Part shown: positions 34,355-42,658 of the stretch, one piece after another | Layout: the number at the start of each line of letters is the position of its first letter | Numbering within the stretch: the first letter of the stretch is position 1 | Source: an uncultured Desulfobacter sp. | Lineage (GTDB): Bacteria; Desulfobacterota; Desulfobacteria; Desulfobacterales; Desulfobacteraceae | Reading direction: 5' to 3' | DNA length: 64,000 nucleotides | NCBI RefSeq assembly: GCF_963666675.1 | Contig: NZ_OY762929.1 | Span: 3,100,001-3,164,000 of the forward strand | Notes under the pieces: generated by a model | What the model was told of the DNA's origin: nothing | Databases searched by the model: none | The model's input: the letters and a program-made list of their open reading frames with translations, nothing else | Position numbers and translations under genes: made by a program

Positions 34355-37300
34355 CTTCTTCTCCAATACGCCTCAAGATCCTGGCGGGTGACACCTTCCA
34401 GTTTCATTCCCATATCCTTGTAAAAGACAATTTCAAGGTCATCTGAAAACATATGGGCATCCGCCGTCACAAAAGGCTGGGGTTCATATCCGATTGATTT
34501 TATTTCAATATCGTAAAGTGCTTTTTTTGTAGCCCGGGTCACAGGGCCCCGGCATTTAAGATCACTTTCGTTGTTTTCCAGTACATTATAGCTGATGTCA
34601 TCATGGGGCACCACCCAGCCCATGCGCTGGACAAAAACCCGAAGGGTATGGGCACAGCACTCATACATCAAGGTTCCCGGCATCACCATGTCATCGATAA
34701 AATGGCAGGTTAAAAACCAGTCCTCGGGATGGATGTCGGCCTGGGCAATGATCCGGCCCATGCCGAACCGACCGCCGGAGGGGTCCAGGTCAAGCACCCG
34801 GTGGATCAGCCGCATGGGCCCGCCGGGCAGCCATTGATTTTTTCCGGTGCGTCTTCCTTGAAAATCTGCGCCAAAGGCGGTTTCAAGATCACCTGTGCGA
34901 AGGGCCTCCACCTGGGCATCATCCAGGCTCAGGCGCTCTTTTGGGGCAAACCATTCAGGCGGCGGTCCCTGGATATTCATCTCTTTGTCCTCTTTTTTCA
35001 AAATAATGCCCCCGGAATTTTCCACCTCCTGCTCGGTGAAAAAGCCTGCGCATCCGTCGCGCATGGAGATAAAGGGCAGTTGATTGATGTAGCCCTGGTA
35101 ATGAAAAAAGAAAAGATAGATGTCACCCTGCTTTAAAAAGCGGTCGATCTCAATGTGATATTCAATGGTTTCTCCGGGCACGGGCAGGCTTCGGTGGAAC
35201 GTCACCTTGGCATCCAGCAGCCGGTACTTGCGCGTTCCTTTGACAACATGGTCGATGCCCAGCCAGGAGCAGAGGAACAGATCGGCCTGGCCCGCTTCAA
35301 TGGAGATGGAGACCGGGGCCTTGCCGCCGTCCAGGTACCAGGCATTTTCAAGGACATCATGCTGGGTAACCACTTTGCCGGCGGTTAAAGACAATTTTTC
35401 CCCATGAACGGAAACGATGCGATCCACCAGCATCAAGGGCTCAGCGGGCAGCCGCACCCGGACCGGATAATTGTCGATGACATCAAAATCCTGCCCCAAT
35501 ACATTTCCCGCTTTTCCCACGGCAAATTCAAGGCATTGTTCCCGGTCCATGAACAAATCGGGGATTTTAGACGTTTGCCGGGGCACAGCGATCGGTTCTA
35601 AACAGGTTGACACATTTGCCCCCGTCGACATTGCACCGGAAAGGGCGGCCAACTGTTCGGTCATGGCCTGGGTATTTTGGGCGGATAATTCTAAAAAATG
35701 TTCATGGGCCCTGGCCGTCACGGCCTGGGTGTGTGCCAGCAGTTCGGGGATATTGTCGCAATCGCCCAAAAGCGGTGTTGCGGCCGGCTCAGAACCAACA
35801 TCTCCTGTGGCAATCAATTCCCGGGGAAAGTGCGGACGGGTCATCGGGATGCGAATGCAGGTGAGTGATGTTTCGTTTTTCTCCCGGACGACCGGAATGC
35901 CGGGGCGCGTTCCTCCCTGTCCTGGATTTTGGCAGCCAGACAAGACAACATGCCCTGCAATACCATCCCGGGTCAGGCATCCTGCGACGGCTGTTTGGGG
36001 AATACCTGGGGTATTAAGCAGACAGCCTGGATATTTTCGGGCATACAGACACAATGCGGTGGCCGTTACGGCAAACAGGCCTGCCGCCATTCCGGCATGG
36101 CCGGACACGGCAGACGGACAGAAAACCGGGAACGTCTTGGATTCAAAACCAGAGGCTTCCCCTGCGCCTAAAAAGTGAGACCCACTGTGGGTCAAGGCAG
36201 CCAGCCCGATCTCATTTAATTGCATACCAGCTTGCCCCAGCGCTGTTTGCAATGAGGTTTGTACAACCGCGGATCGAGAACCCTGGGCCTGGACACCGGT
36301 TTCACCGGCAAGTGCAGCCCCCCCTGCGCCCCCCACACCATTAACAACGGCATAAATCCGGTCATGATCTCTTTGTGCGGCATCCAGGGGTTTGAGAACC
36401 AGGGCCACAGCCCCTTCGGAAGGCAACGTCATAGGGTCCATGCCGGTTAACACCTGATCCCGGCTAAAACTTCTAATGTCGCCGGCAAGATCTACAGCCG
36501 CACATAGAAAGGTATCTGTTTCCCCTGTGGAGAGGGATTTTACGGCAATATCAATGGCCGTCTGCCCCGAAGCTTCATCCGCAGATAGGGTAAAACAGGG
36601 TCCGCCGAGTTTAAACGCCCGGGCTAAACGGGAGGCGACAATGCCGCCCAGGGCGCCCAGTGTTGAATCAAAATTTAAAGACGGCCCGATGGTGTCCAGC
36701 AAATCCTGGGAAACATAGTTTCCCTGCCCCTGAACCTGCCACCTTAAATGGTAATCCGTCGCCCCGAAATCAAATTCAATACCCACGGCACACCCCATAT
36801 TCACCCGGGGTGGTTGTGAGGCATCCGGTTTGGGAGAGATACCGGCATCTGACAAAGCCGCCATGGCCGCTTTGAGCATAATCAGATGCTGGGGCAGGAT
36901 CTGATTCATCTGGTTGGGGGGGATATTGAAATCTTTGAGATCTATGCTCAGTTCATCCATGAACAGGGTCTGGGCGTTGCGAATGTCAGGGGGCAAATGA
37001 TCAGCCCTGCGCCAACGTGATTCTCCCGAGCGCCCGGCAACCGTTTTGTCTCCAAAAAGGAGTTGGGAAAAATCTCCAAGGTCGTCGGCACCACCTGACA
37101 TCAATCCCATGCCCACAATGGCACAAGGAACACTCTTTTCAACCGTGGCAGGGGCAGCCCCCGCCGCATGACTGCGTGATTCAGCCCTAAAGGATTCCAC
37201 AAGGATCTGGGCATTGATGCCGCCAAACCCAAACGCTGACACGGCAGCCCGCAAAGGTGCGCCATCGCCGCCGGGCACCCAGGCGGCAGGCGCATCCTGC

Positions 37301-38541
37301 ACCCTCACACCGGTATCGTTGAACGGCGAATCGTCCGGCAGGGCATTGAAATTGTTGGATGGCGGCAGCATTTCCCGGTTCATGGCCATGACGGTTTTGA
37401 TAAATCCGGCCGCACCGGCACCGGTCAGCAGATGACCGATGTTGGACTTCACCGATCCAATGGATAGGCGTGTGTCCATGCATCTATATTTTTCGAGCAT
37501 CTGCACGATGCTGCGGACTTCCACCTGATCCCCCTTGGGGGTTCCGGAACCATGGCACTCCATGTACTGGATATCATCAAAGGACCACCCGGCCATATCA
37601 AAGGCGTGGCACATGGCCCGGACCTGACCTTCACTGGCCGGGGCCACCAGGTTGCCTTCGATGTCGTTGCTCACGCCCCATCCTTTAATCACGGCATGGA
37701 TGGTGTCTTGGCCTGCCAGGGCGTCGTCCAGGCGTTTGAGCAGAACTAAACCAGCCCCCTCCCCCACCACCAGACCATTGGCATCCCGGTCAAAGGGGGC
37801 GCAACGGCCCGTGGGCGACAGGGCCTGCAACTGGGTAAATCCCACCTGGGTATACAGAGACTGGGGACGGGAGACCCCGCCGGCCACCATGGCGTCCACT
37901 TTCCCTGACAACAATTGTTCACAGGCAAGCTTTATGGAAAACAAAGACGAGGCACAGGCGGCATCCAGGGTAAAACAGCCCCCGGTCAATCCAAACACCC
38001 TTGCCAGGATAGAAGCCGGCGCCGACAGCATACCGGCGCCCCAGGCCTGATGGTTGGAGGGCATGGCAGGGTTGGATGCCAAAAATAGATCGTGGGTCAG
38101 CCGTGACGCCCCGGGGGTCGGCAATGCAATGGCAGCCAACACAACCCCTGTGCGCGCCCGATTATCTTTGGACAGCCTGGCATTGCGGATCAAATCGTTG
38201 CCGGCAGCCAGGGTCAGCTGGTGAACCGGATCCAGTAAGTGGAAGAACGCATTGTCCAGGCCATGCCCGGCCTTCTCCCCACCGTAAAGATCCAGATTGT
38301 CAGGATCGAATACAGACGGGCGGATCAATCCGGCAAACCGGCTGCAGGCCCGGTCCGGTAACGGGGCACCGGGACGGCTATCCACCATCATGTCAACAGG
38401 CACACCCCACCGGTCCCGGGGTACCGGAATGACACTGGATTTTTTGGCCATGACATTGGCAATGAACTGTTGGGTATCACTGGCGCCGGGAAATATACCT
38501 GACATGCCGACCACGGCAATATCTACGCGTTTAAAACTCAT
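34351..38541 (-). CDS. PfaC-type polyunsaturated lipid synthase: KS-CLF-DH-DH
   Basis: 1,396 residues. Domain 1 (about 1-450) is an active ketosynthase with Cys196 in DAACASS, His330 in ECHGSGT and His370 in KSNIGH. Domain 2 (about 470-870) is a chain-length-factor-like KS in which the nucleophile position is Glu656 (TLSADEASG). Domain 3 (about 1000-1175) and domain 4 (about 1195-1390) are FabA-like dehydratase hot-dog domains; the second has a good CHFIDDMVMPG motif at 1279-1289, the first is of the EAGQADLFL type. This order equals PfaC of the omega-3/secondary-lipid synthases. No acyltransferase, ACP, ketoreductase or enoylreductase is present. It heads the ole operon (ATGA overlap with oleA). 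Confidence 0.88.
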   Translation of the reverse strand: MSFKRVDIAVVGMSGIFPGASDTQQFIANVMAKKSSVIPVPRDRWGVPVDMMVDSRPGAPLPDRACSRFAGLIRPSVFDPDNLDLYGGEKAGHGLDNAFFHLLDPVHQLTLAAGNDLIRNARLSKDNRARTGVVLAAIALPTPGASRLTHDLFLASNPAMPSNHQAWGAGMLSAPASILARVFGLTGGCFTLDAACASSLFSIKLACEQLLSGKVDAMVAGGVSRPQSLYTQVGFTQLQALSPTGRCAPFDRDANGLVVGEGAGLVLLKRLDDALAGQDTIHAVIKGWGVSNDIEGNLVAPASEGQVRAMCHAFDMAGWSFDDIQYMECHGSGTPKGDQVEVRSIVQMLEKYRCMDTRLSIGSVKSNIGHLLTGAGAAGFIKTVMAMNREMLPPSNNFNALPDDSPFNDTGVRVQDAPAAWVPGGDGAPLRAAVSAFGFGGINAQILVESFRAESRSHAAGAAPATVEKSVPCAIVGMGLMSGGADDLGDFSQLLFGDKTVAGRSGESRWRRADHLPPDIRNAQTLFMDELSIDLKDFNIPPNQMNQILPQHLIMLKAAMAALSDAGISPKPDASQPPRVNMGCAVGIEFDFGATDYHLRWQVQGQGNYVSQDLLDTIGPSLNFDSTLGALGGIVASRLARAFKLGGPCFTLSADEASGQTAIDIAVKSLSTGETDTFLCAAVDLAGDIRSFSRDQVLTGMDPMTLPSEGAVALVLKPLDAAQRDHDRIYAVVNGVGGAGGAALAGETGVQAQGSRSAVVQTSLQTALGQAGMQLNEIGLAALTHSGSHFLGAGEASGFESKTFPVFCPSAVSGHAGMAAGLFAVTATALCLYARKYPGCLLNTPGIPQTAVAGCLTRDGIAGHVVLSGCQNPGQGGTRPGIPVVREKNETSLTCIRIPMTRPHFPRELIATGDVGSEPAATPLLGDCDNIPELLAHTQAVTARAHEHFLELSAQNTQAMTEQLAALSGAMSTGANVSTCLEPIAVPRQTSKIPDLFMDREQCLEFAVGKAGNVLGQDFDVIDNYPVRVRLPAEPLMLVDRIVSVHGEKLSLTAGKVVTQHDVLENAWYLDGGKAPVSISIEAGQADLFLCSWLGIDHVVKGTRKYRLLDAKVTFHRSLPVPGETIEYHIEIDRFLKQGDIYLFFFHYQGYINQLPFISMRDGCAGFFTEQEVENSGGIILKKEDKEMNIQGPPPEWFAPKERLSLDDAQVEALRTGDLETAFGADFQGRRTGKNQWLPGGPMRLIHRVLDLDPSGGRFGMGRIIAQADIHPEDWFLTCHFIDDMVMPGTLMYECCAHTLRVFVQRMGWVVPHDDISYNVLENNESDLKCRGPVTRATKKALYDIEIKSIGYEPQPFVTADAHMFSDDLEIVFYKDMGMKLEGVTRQDLEAYWRRR

Positions 38542-38603
38542 GGAGCCCCATATAATTTACCCGGGGAAAGATTGCAAGCAGGCTTTGTAAAACTTGTGTA
38601 AAA

Positions 38604-38766
38604 CGCCTCAGTGTTTGGACGATAAGTCACCCACCTGCGGCGTTGCTGCACAAAGCTGCCAAATTATAAAATCGGGCCTCACGTACTATAGTACGTTCCG
38701 GTTGCAACTTTGCTTGCGCCTTGCATCTGGACAACTTATCGTCCAAACACAGGGGGTGATTAGGCG
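38604..38766. repeat. MITE-like 163-bp inverted-repeat element
   Basis: A perfect 17-bp inverted repeat, GTGTTTGGACGATAAGT (38611) and ACTTATCGTCCAAACAC (ends 38750), encloses about 105 bp. CGCCT and AGGCG extend the ends. In the middle is the palindrome ACGTACTATAGTACGT (38681-38696), and TGCGGCGTTGC-like and GCGCCTTGCA segments give weaker internal pairing. No ORF is present. Its right end abuts the rhomboid stop codon, so it may also act as a terminator. Confidence 0.8.
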
Positions 38767-39477
38767 CTATTTAAGTATTGCTGCCACACCTTCGAATATG
38801 GAACGGAATAAGAGAAGGGCGGTGAATGCGGACATGCCTGCGCAAATCAGGATATCAATTTTTCCTGATCGGCGATTCTCCTCATAGCCGAAAAGAAACG
38901 CCAGGATAAAGCCGGCGGCGAATCCACCGCCATGGCCCCAGTTGTTGATATTGGGCAGGACCAGCCCAATGAGCACCAGGCTGAAAATCCAGGACTTGGT
39001 CTGATCAAACACCATCCGTCCCCAATATCCCCCCCGGGACCAGCCATAGTAGAACAGGGCGCCGATGAGGCCGCAAAGCCCTGCAGAGGCCCCGATGGTC
39101 AAGGGTACACCACCCAGGCAGGAGAGATAAAAACCACCGGCACCCGAAAGGATATATATGGAGAGCATCCGGTAGAGCCCGAACTCCTTTATCGTAAGCG
39201 GCGCAAGGGTGCGAAGCGCCAGCATATTGAACAGGATGTGCAGCAGGCTGCCGTGCAGCCAGTTTGCGGTGAAGATGCTGGACCAGTCATGGGTATAGTT
39301 CAAGGCAATGGTCCCGGAGGCCCCCAGAAAAATCAAGGCATCGCTGGACGGGGCCAGAGCGGTTAAAGGATTCATGGTAAAATGAAATTCCCGGGAAAAG
39401 AGCAGGGATACCACATACATGATCACGTTGATCCAGATCAAAACCTGGATCGTCAATTTTGTACGATTATCTATCAT
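38767..39477 (-). CDS. Rhomboid-family intramembrane serine protease
   Basis: 236 residues with six membrane segments and the full rhomboid signature: HGSLLHILFNM (His75, His80, Asn84) in the second segment, catalytic Ser131 in TIGASAGLCG, and catalytic His182 in NWGHGGGFAAG. It cleaves transmembrane segments within the membrane; its substrate is unknown. It is different from the rhombosortase near 54 kb, being a general rhomboid with the GASAG form. It stands alone between the inverted-repeat element and a hypothetical gene. Confidence 0.9.
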   Translation of the reverse strand: MIDNRTKLTIQVLIWINVIMYVVSLLFSREFHFTMNPLTALAPSSDALIFLGASGTIALNYTHDWSSIFTANWLHGSLLHILFNMLALRTLAPLTIKEFGLYRMLSIYILSGAGGFYLSCLGGVPLTIGASAGLCGLIGALFYYGWSRGGYWGRMVFDQTKSWIFSLVLIGLVLPNINNWGHGGGFAAGFILAFLFGYEENRRSGKIDILICAGMSAFTALLLFRSIFEGVAAILK

Positions 39478-39579
39478 AACGAAAAAGGGGCCTGTTTTCA
39501 GAATTTGTTCGGCAATTCAAGGCTATTCCAAAGTAGAGATTGCAGCCGATCGATCAATAGCCGGTTCAATGCTTTACGA

Positions 39580-40152
39580 TCAGTGGATGGTGATATCTTT
39601 AATTTTCACCGCGGCCAGATACTCTTTAACCGCTCCCAGGGTCAGGGCAAACATTTTGGTGCCCACAAGGATCACCACGGGGTCATCCGGAGCCCCGCAG
39701 GCCTCGGCAAACACAGGGCCCATAACACCGGTGGGGTCGGCATCCTCGGTCTGATTTTCCTGCATCTGCGCCACAAAGGTATCCAGACGTTCCTTGAGGA
39801 TGTTGAAATAGTCAACCTTAGTACCTGTGGTGGTTTCCGTCAGGGTGGAGACATTATTTGAAATTTCCCGGATCTGTTCCCAGAACGACTGGGTCAACGG
39901 GGCCTTGTTCTTATCTGTCGTGGGCATGAAAAAGGCAAGGGCCCACCCCACACTGAGGATTTTAAGAATGGCCAGTTCATATTCCAGACGGTTCATATCT
40001 ATGGGATGTTCTTCGGGGACGGCGCCTAAAAGAGATTTAATGTCAGCCCTGTCAATGGCAAAGGCTGAAAGATTTTCTGCCACCTGGTCCACGGAAAGGG
40101 TGCCTGCCGGGTTCTCTTGCATATTGGAAGGTTGTCCTTTATCTGCGTTCAT
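39580..40152 (-). CDS. Hypothetical helical protein
   Basis: 190 residues without a family I recognise. It has no signal peptide; one moderately hydrophobic helix (LAILKILSVGWALAFFM, about 60-77) could bury or touch the membrane. The sequence is otherwise soluble and helical with many Asp and Thr, and ends in a beta-like tail. It is transcribed leftward from the region shared with the divergent sirtuin gene, 112 bp away. Confidence 0.6.
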   Translation of the reverse strand: MNADKGQPSNMQENPAGTLSVDQVAENLSAFAIDRADIKSLLGAVPEEHPIDMNRLEYELAILKILSVGWALAFFMPTTDKNKAPLTQSFWEQIREISNNVSTLTETTTGTKVDYFNILKERLDTFVAQMQENQTEDADPTGVMGPVFAEACGAPDDPVVILVGTKMFALTLGAVKEYLAAVKIKDITIH

Positions 40153-40264
40153 ATCTGTTTTGATTTACCTTTACCTGATATCAAAATTTGGTTATCTTTG
40201 ACCGTAAAAATTTAAAATAACAATCCCCCGGTCAAGTGTAAACCCCAGAAGGAAATGATATCTC

Positions 40265-41008
40265 ATGAATATTTATCAAGAAGCCGCCCAACAAATTATT
40301 GATTCCAACTATTGTGTTGCCTTTACCGGTGCCGGCATCTCCGTTGAAAGCGGCATCCCGCCCTTTCGGGGCCGAAACGGACTGTGGAATAAATATGATC
40401 CCAAATCCTTTGAAATTGAATATTTTCTCCAGGACTCGGCCAGGGCCTGGGAGATCATCAGGGATATCTTTTATGATCTGTTTGGCCAGGTTCTGCCCAA
40501 TACCGCCCACTATGCATTGGCCGAGATGGAGCAGCGGGGTTTGTTAAAATCAATTATCACCCAGAACATTGACAACCTGCACAAGGATGCAGGAAACACA
40601 AAAGTGTACGAGTTTCATGGGTCATTGAAAGAGATCCTCTGCCTGAACTGCGGGCAGAAAGTGAATGTGTCCCAGGTGGATATGACCCATTTGCCCCCCA
40701 CCTGTTTTACCTGCGGTGGTCTCCTGAAACCGGATGTGGTGTTTTTCGGGGAAGCCATTCCCGAATATGCGGCGTCTAAATCCATTGATGCGGCAGAAAA
40801 TGCGGACTGTATGATACTCATCGGCACCACAGGCACGGTGGTGCCTGCCAACAGCCTGCCGCCCCGGGCCAAAGCCCGCGGCACCACCATCATAGAGATC
40901 AACCCATCCCCGTCGGAATACACCGACCGAATCACGGATATATTCATCCAGGACAATGCCACAAGGGCCATGGAACATCTCATGGAAGCCATTGATGAGA
41001 TTAGCTGA
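40265..41008 (+). CDS. NAD-dependent protein deacylase, sirtuin family
   Basis: 247 residues. NAD-binding FTGAGISVESGIPPFRG is at about 20-36, TQNIDNLH near 99-106, the catalytic His in EFHGS near 118, and a zinc ribbon CLNC...CFTC near 126-153. GTTGTVVPANSLP and EINPSPSEYTD close the NAD site. Sirtuins remove acetyl or other acyl groups from lysines using NAD. The Ala/Tyr/Arg triad for desuccinylation (CobB-type) is not obvious, so substrate class is left open. It is followed by a HIT gene on the same strand after 83 bp. Confidence 0.92.
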   Translation: MNIYQEAAQQIIDSNYCVAFTGAGISVESGIPPFRGRNGLWNKYDPKSFEIEYFLQDSARAWEIIRDIFYDLFGQVLPNTAHYALAEMEQRGLLKSIITQNIDNLHKDAGNTKVYEFHGSLKEILCLNCGQKVNVSQVDMTHLPPTCFTCGGLLKPDVVFFGEAIPEYAASKSIDAAENADCMILIGTTGTVVPANSLPPRAKARGTTIIEINPSPSEYTDRITDIFIQDNATRAMEHLMEAIDEIS

Positions 41009-41091
41009 TAGCTGATAGGGAATATGATTCATGAAATAGTTGAATTAAAAGATATAATTAAGAGTAATACTGAAATATTTGGAGAAAAAAC

Positions 41092-41424
41092 ATGCCCGAC
41101 GACTGTCTTTTTTGTAAAATTGCCAACCACGAACTGCCCAGCGATATGCTGTATGAAGACGACGCCTATGTGGTGTTTAAGGATATCCACCCCAAAGCCC
41201 CCGTCCATTTGCTGATCGTTCCCAAAATCCATATCCGCAGCGTCAACGACATTGAGCCGGAACATACCGAACTTGTGGGGGGACTGTTTACCCTGGCCGC
41301 CAAGATAGCCCAGAAACAAGGGATCAACAAATCCGGATATAAGCTGCTGTTTAATGTGGAAAAAGGCGGTGGCCAGGAGATCTTTCACCTGCATCTTCAC
41401 CTGTTCGGCGGATGGGAAAAATAG
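41092..41424 (+). CDS. hinT: HIT-family purine nucleoside phosphoramidase
   Basis: 110 residues, the size of HinT. DDCLFCKIANHELPSDMLYEDD is the typical start, with LIVPKIHIRSVND in the middle and the catalytic HLHLHLFGG triad near the end. It hydrolyses AMP-lysine or similar phosphoramidates in the cytoplasm. AAAAAACATG precedes the ATG and no strong Shine-Dalgarno is seen, so it may be translated from the sirtuin message or a weak site. Confidence 0.93.
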   Translation: MPDDCLFCKIANHELPSDMLYEDDAYVVFKDIHPKAPVHLLIVPKIHIRSVNDIEPEHTELVGGLFTLAAKIAQKQGINKSGYKLLFNVEKGGGQEIFHLHLHLFGGWEK

Positions 41425-41496
41425 ACATTTTTTTTATCAGACAAATTCTCTGGATTGATAACCTCTACAGATAAAATTTTAGGGGGCCGTCCCGGT

Positions 41497-41527
41497 CAAG
41501 TGCCTCCGGCAGCGCTGGAGGCACTTG
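41497..41527. terminator. Intergenic hairpin between convergent genes
   Basis: CAAGTGCCTCC and GGAGGCACTTG form a perfect 11-bp stem with a 9-base loop. No T-run follows on either side, but the position, between hinT and the convergent oxidoreductase stop at 41531, fits a transcription end or mRNA stabiliser. Confidence 0.6.
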
Positions 41528-41530
41528 AAG

Positions 41531-42658
41531 CTATGCACAGTTAAACCGGTCCAAATTTAGTTCGCTGATATCGATGGAAGGGGCTTCGTCGCAGGCCATA
41601 TCCGACAGGACAGTGCCAACGGAAGGCGCAATGCCGAAGCCATGACCTGAGAATCCAAACGCCAGAATCAAACCGGGAACCTCTTTGACATGGTCTATTA
41701 CCGGGACCTTATCCTCGCACCAATCAATAAAACCCACCCAGCTGCGAACCACTTTTGCGTGTTTCAAGGCGGGTATGTAGCTTAGTATCCCTTTGCATGT
41801 TGCGCCGGTGGCACCGGCCGGCGGATGGTCTCCTACACTCTTAATAGAGCCGGAATCCAGCGGCGTTCCCGCACCGAAAATAAATGACCCATGGGTGGTT
41901 TGATGGCCGTAAAAATCCGCCATGGCTGTGCCAAGCATCTGATAAAACATGGGTCGCTGTGCATCGGTGATCAGGGTATTCAGTGCGATTTTCTTAACCG
42001 GCACTTCTAGGCCGACGGTTTCAGCGATCGCCTGGCTTTCATAACCGGCGGCCAGGACAATTTTTTCTGCTTCAATCTCTCCGCTGGTGGTTACGACCTT
42101 TCTCGCCCGGCCGGCAACCTTTTTGATCGCCAGTACACTTTGTTCAAAAAGGAAGTTTACGCCTAACGCGTTGGCCTTGTTGTAAAATGCCAACGTTGCC
42201 AGCAGCGGGTTTGCATGGCCATCACTTGGACACCAGCTGGCCCCGATCACATCATCAGACAGATGCGGACAAATTTCTCTGACGTCGTCACCGCTTATCA
42301 TCTTCACATCAAGCCCCAGGGAAACCGCAACGTCAGTGAGCCCCTGGAGAATTTTAAGATGCGCATCGGTTTTACCCAGCCGAAGATTGCCCCGCTGGTA
42401 ATATTCGACATCCGCTCCCAATTCTTCGGAAAGATGGGGCCAGAGGTTTTGCACACCATACATGGCCAAAGGCAGCTCTCTTTTGTCCCTGCCCGACTGG
42501 CGCACCCCGCCCCCATTGCGGCCTGATCCGCCATATCCGACTTTATTTCCCTTTTCCAGAACGATGACTGTTTTGCCTTTTTTGGCTAAATAGTAGGCAG
42601 TCGAACAGCCTATAATACCGCCACCGATGATGATCACATCTGCATTAGTCTTCATCAA
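41531..42658 (-). CDS. FAD-dependent oxidoreductase, DAO family (HcnC-like beta subunit)
   Basis: 375 residues of the glycine/D-amino-acid oxidase family. FAD-binding VIIGGGIIGCSTAYYLAKKGK is near 10-30, then GGSGRNGGGVRQSGRD, which is typical of the small flavoprotein subunit of heterotrimeric amino-acid dehydrogenases (HcnC, OoxB/NoxB, D-hydroxyproline dehydrogenase beta). The C-terminal GFSGHGFGIAPSVG completes the FAD site. It removes hydrogen from an amino acid or opine and passes electrons to the alpha subunit. It overlaps the upstream gene by 4 bp, so the subunits are made together. Substrate unknown. Confidence 0.85.
   Translation of the reverse strand: MMKTNADVIIIGGGIIGCSTAYYLAKKGKTVIVLEKGNKVGYGGSGRNGGGVRQSGRDKRELPLAMYGVQNLWPHLSEELGADVEYYQRGNLRLGKTDAHLKILQGLTDVAVSLGLDVKMISGDDVREICPHLSDDVIGASWCPSDGHANPLLATLAFYNKANALGVNFLFEQSVLAIKKVAGRARKVVTTSGEIEAEKIVLAAGYESQAIAETVGLEVPVKKIALNTLITDAQRPMFYQMLGTAMADFYGHQTTHGSFIFGAGTPLDSGSIKSVGDHPPAGATGATCKGILSYIPALKHAKVVRSWVGFIDWCEDKVPVIDHVKEVPGLILAFGFSGHGFGIAPSVGTVLSDMACDEAPSIDISELNLDRFNCA

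Noticed and set aside
35471..36178. A 235-codon rightward frame opposite the PfaC-type gene.
   Set aside because: Shadow of high-GC third positions in a well-supported gene; no recognisable protein features.
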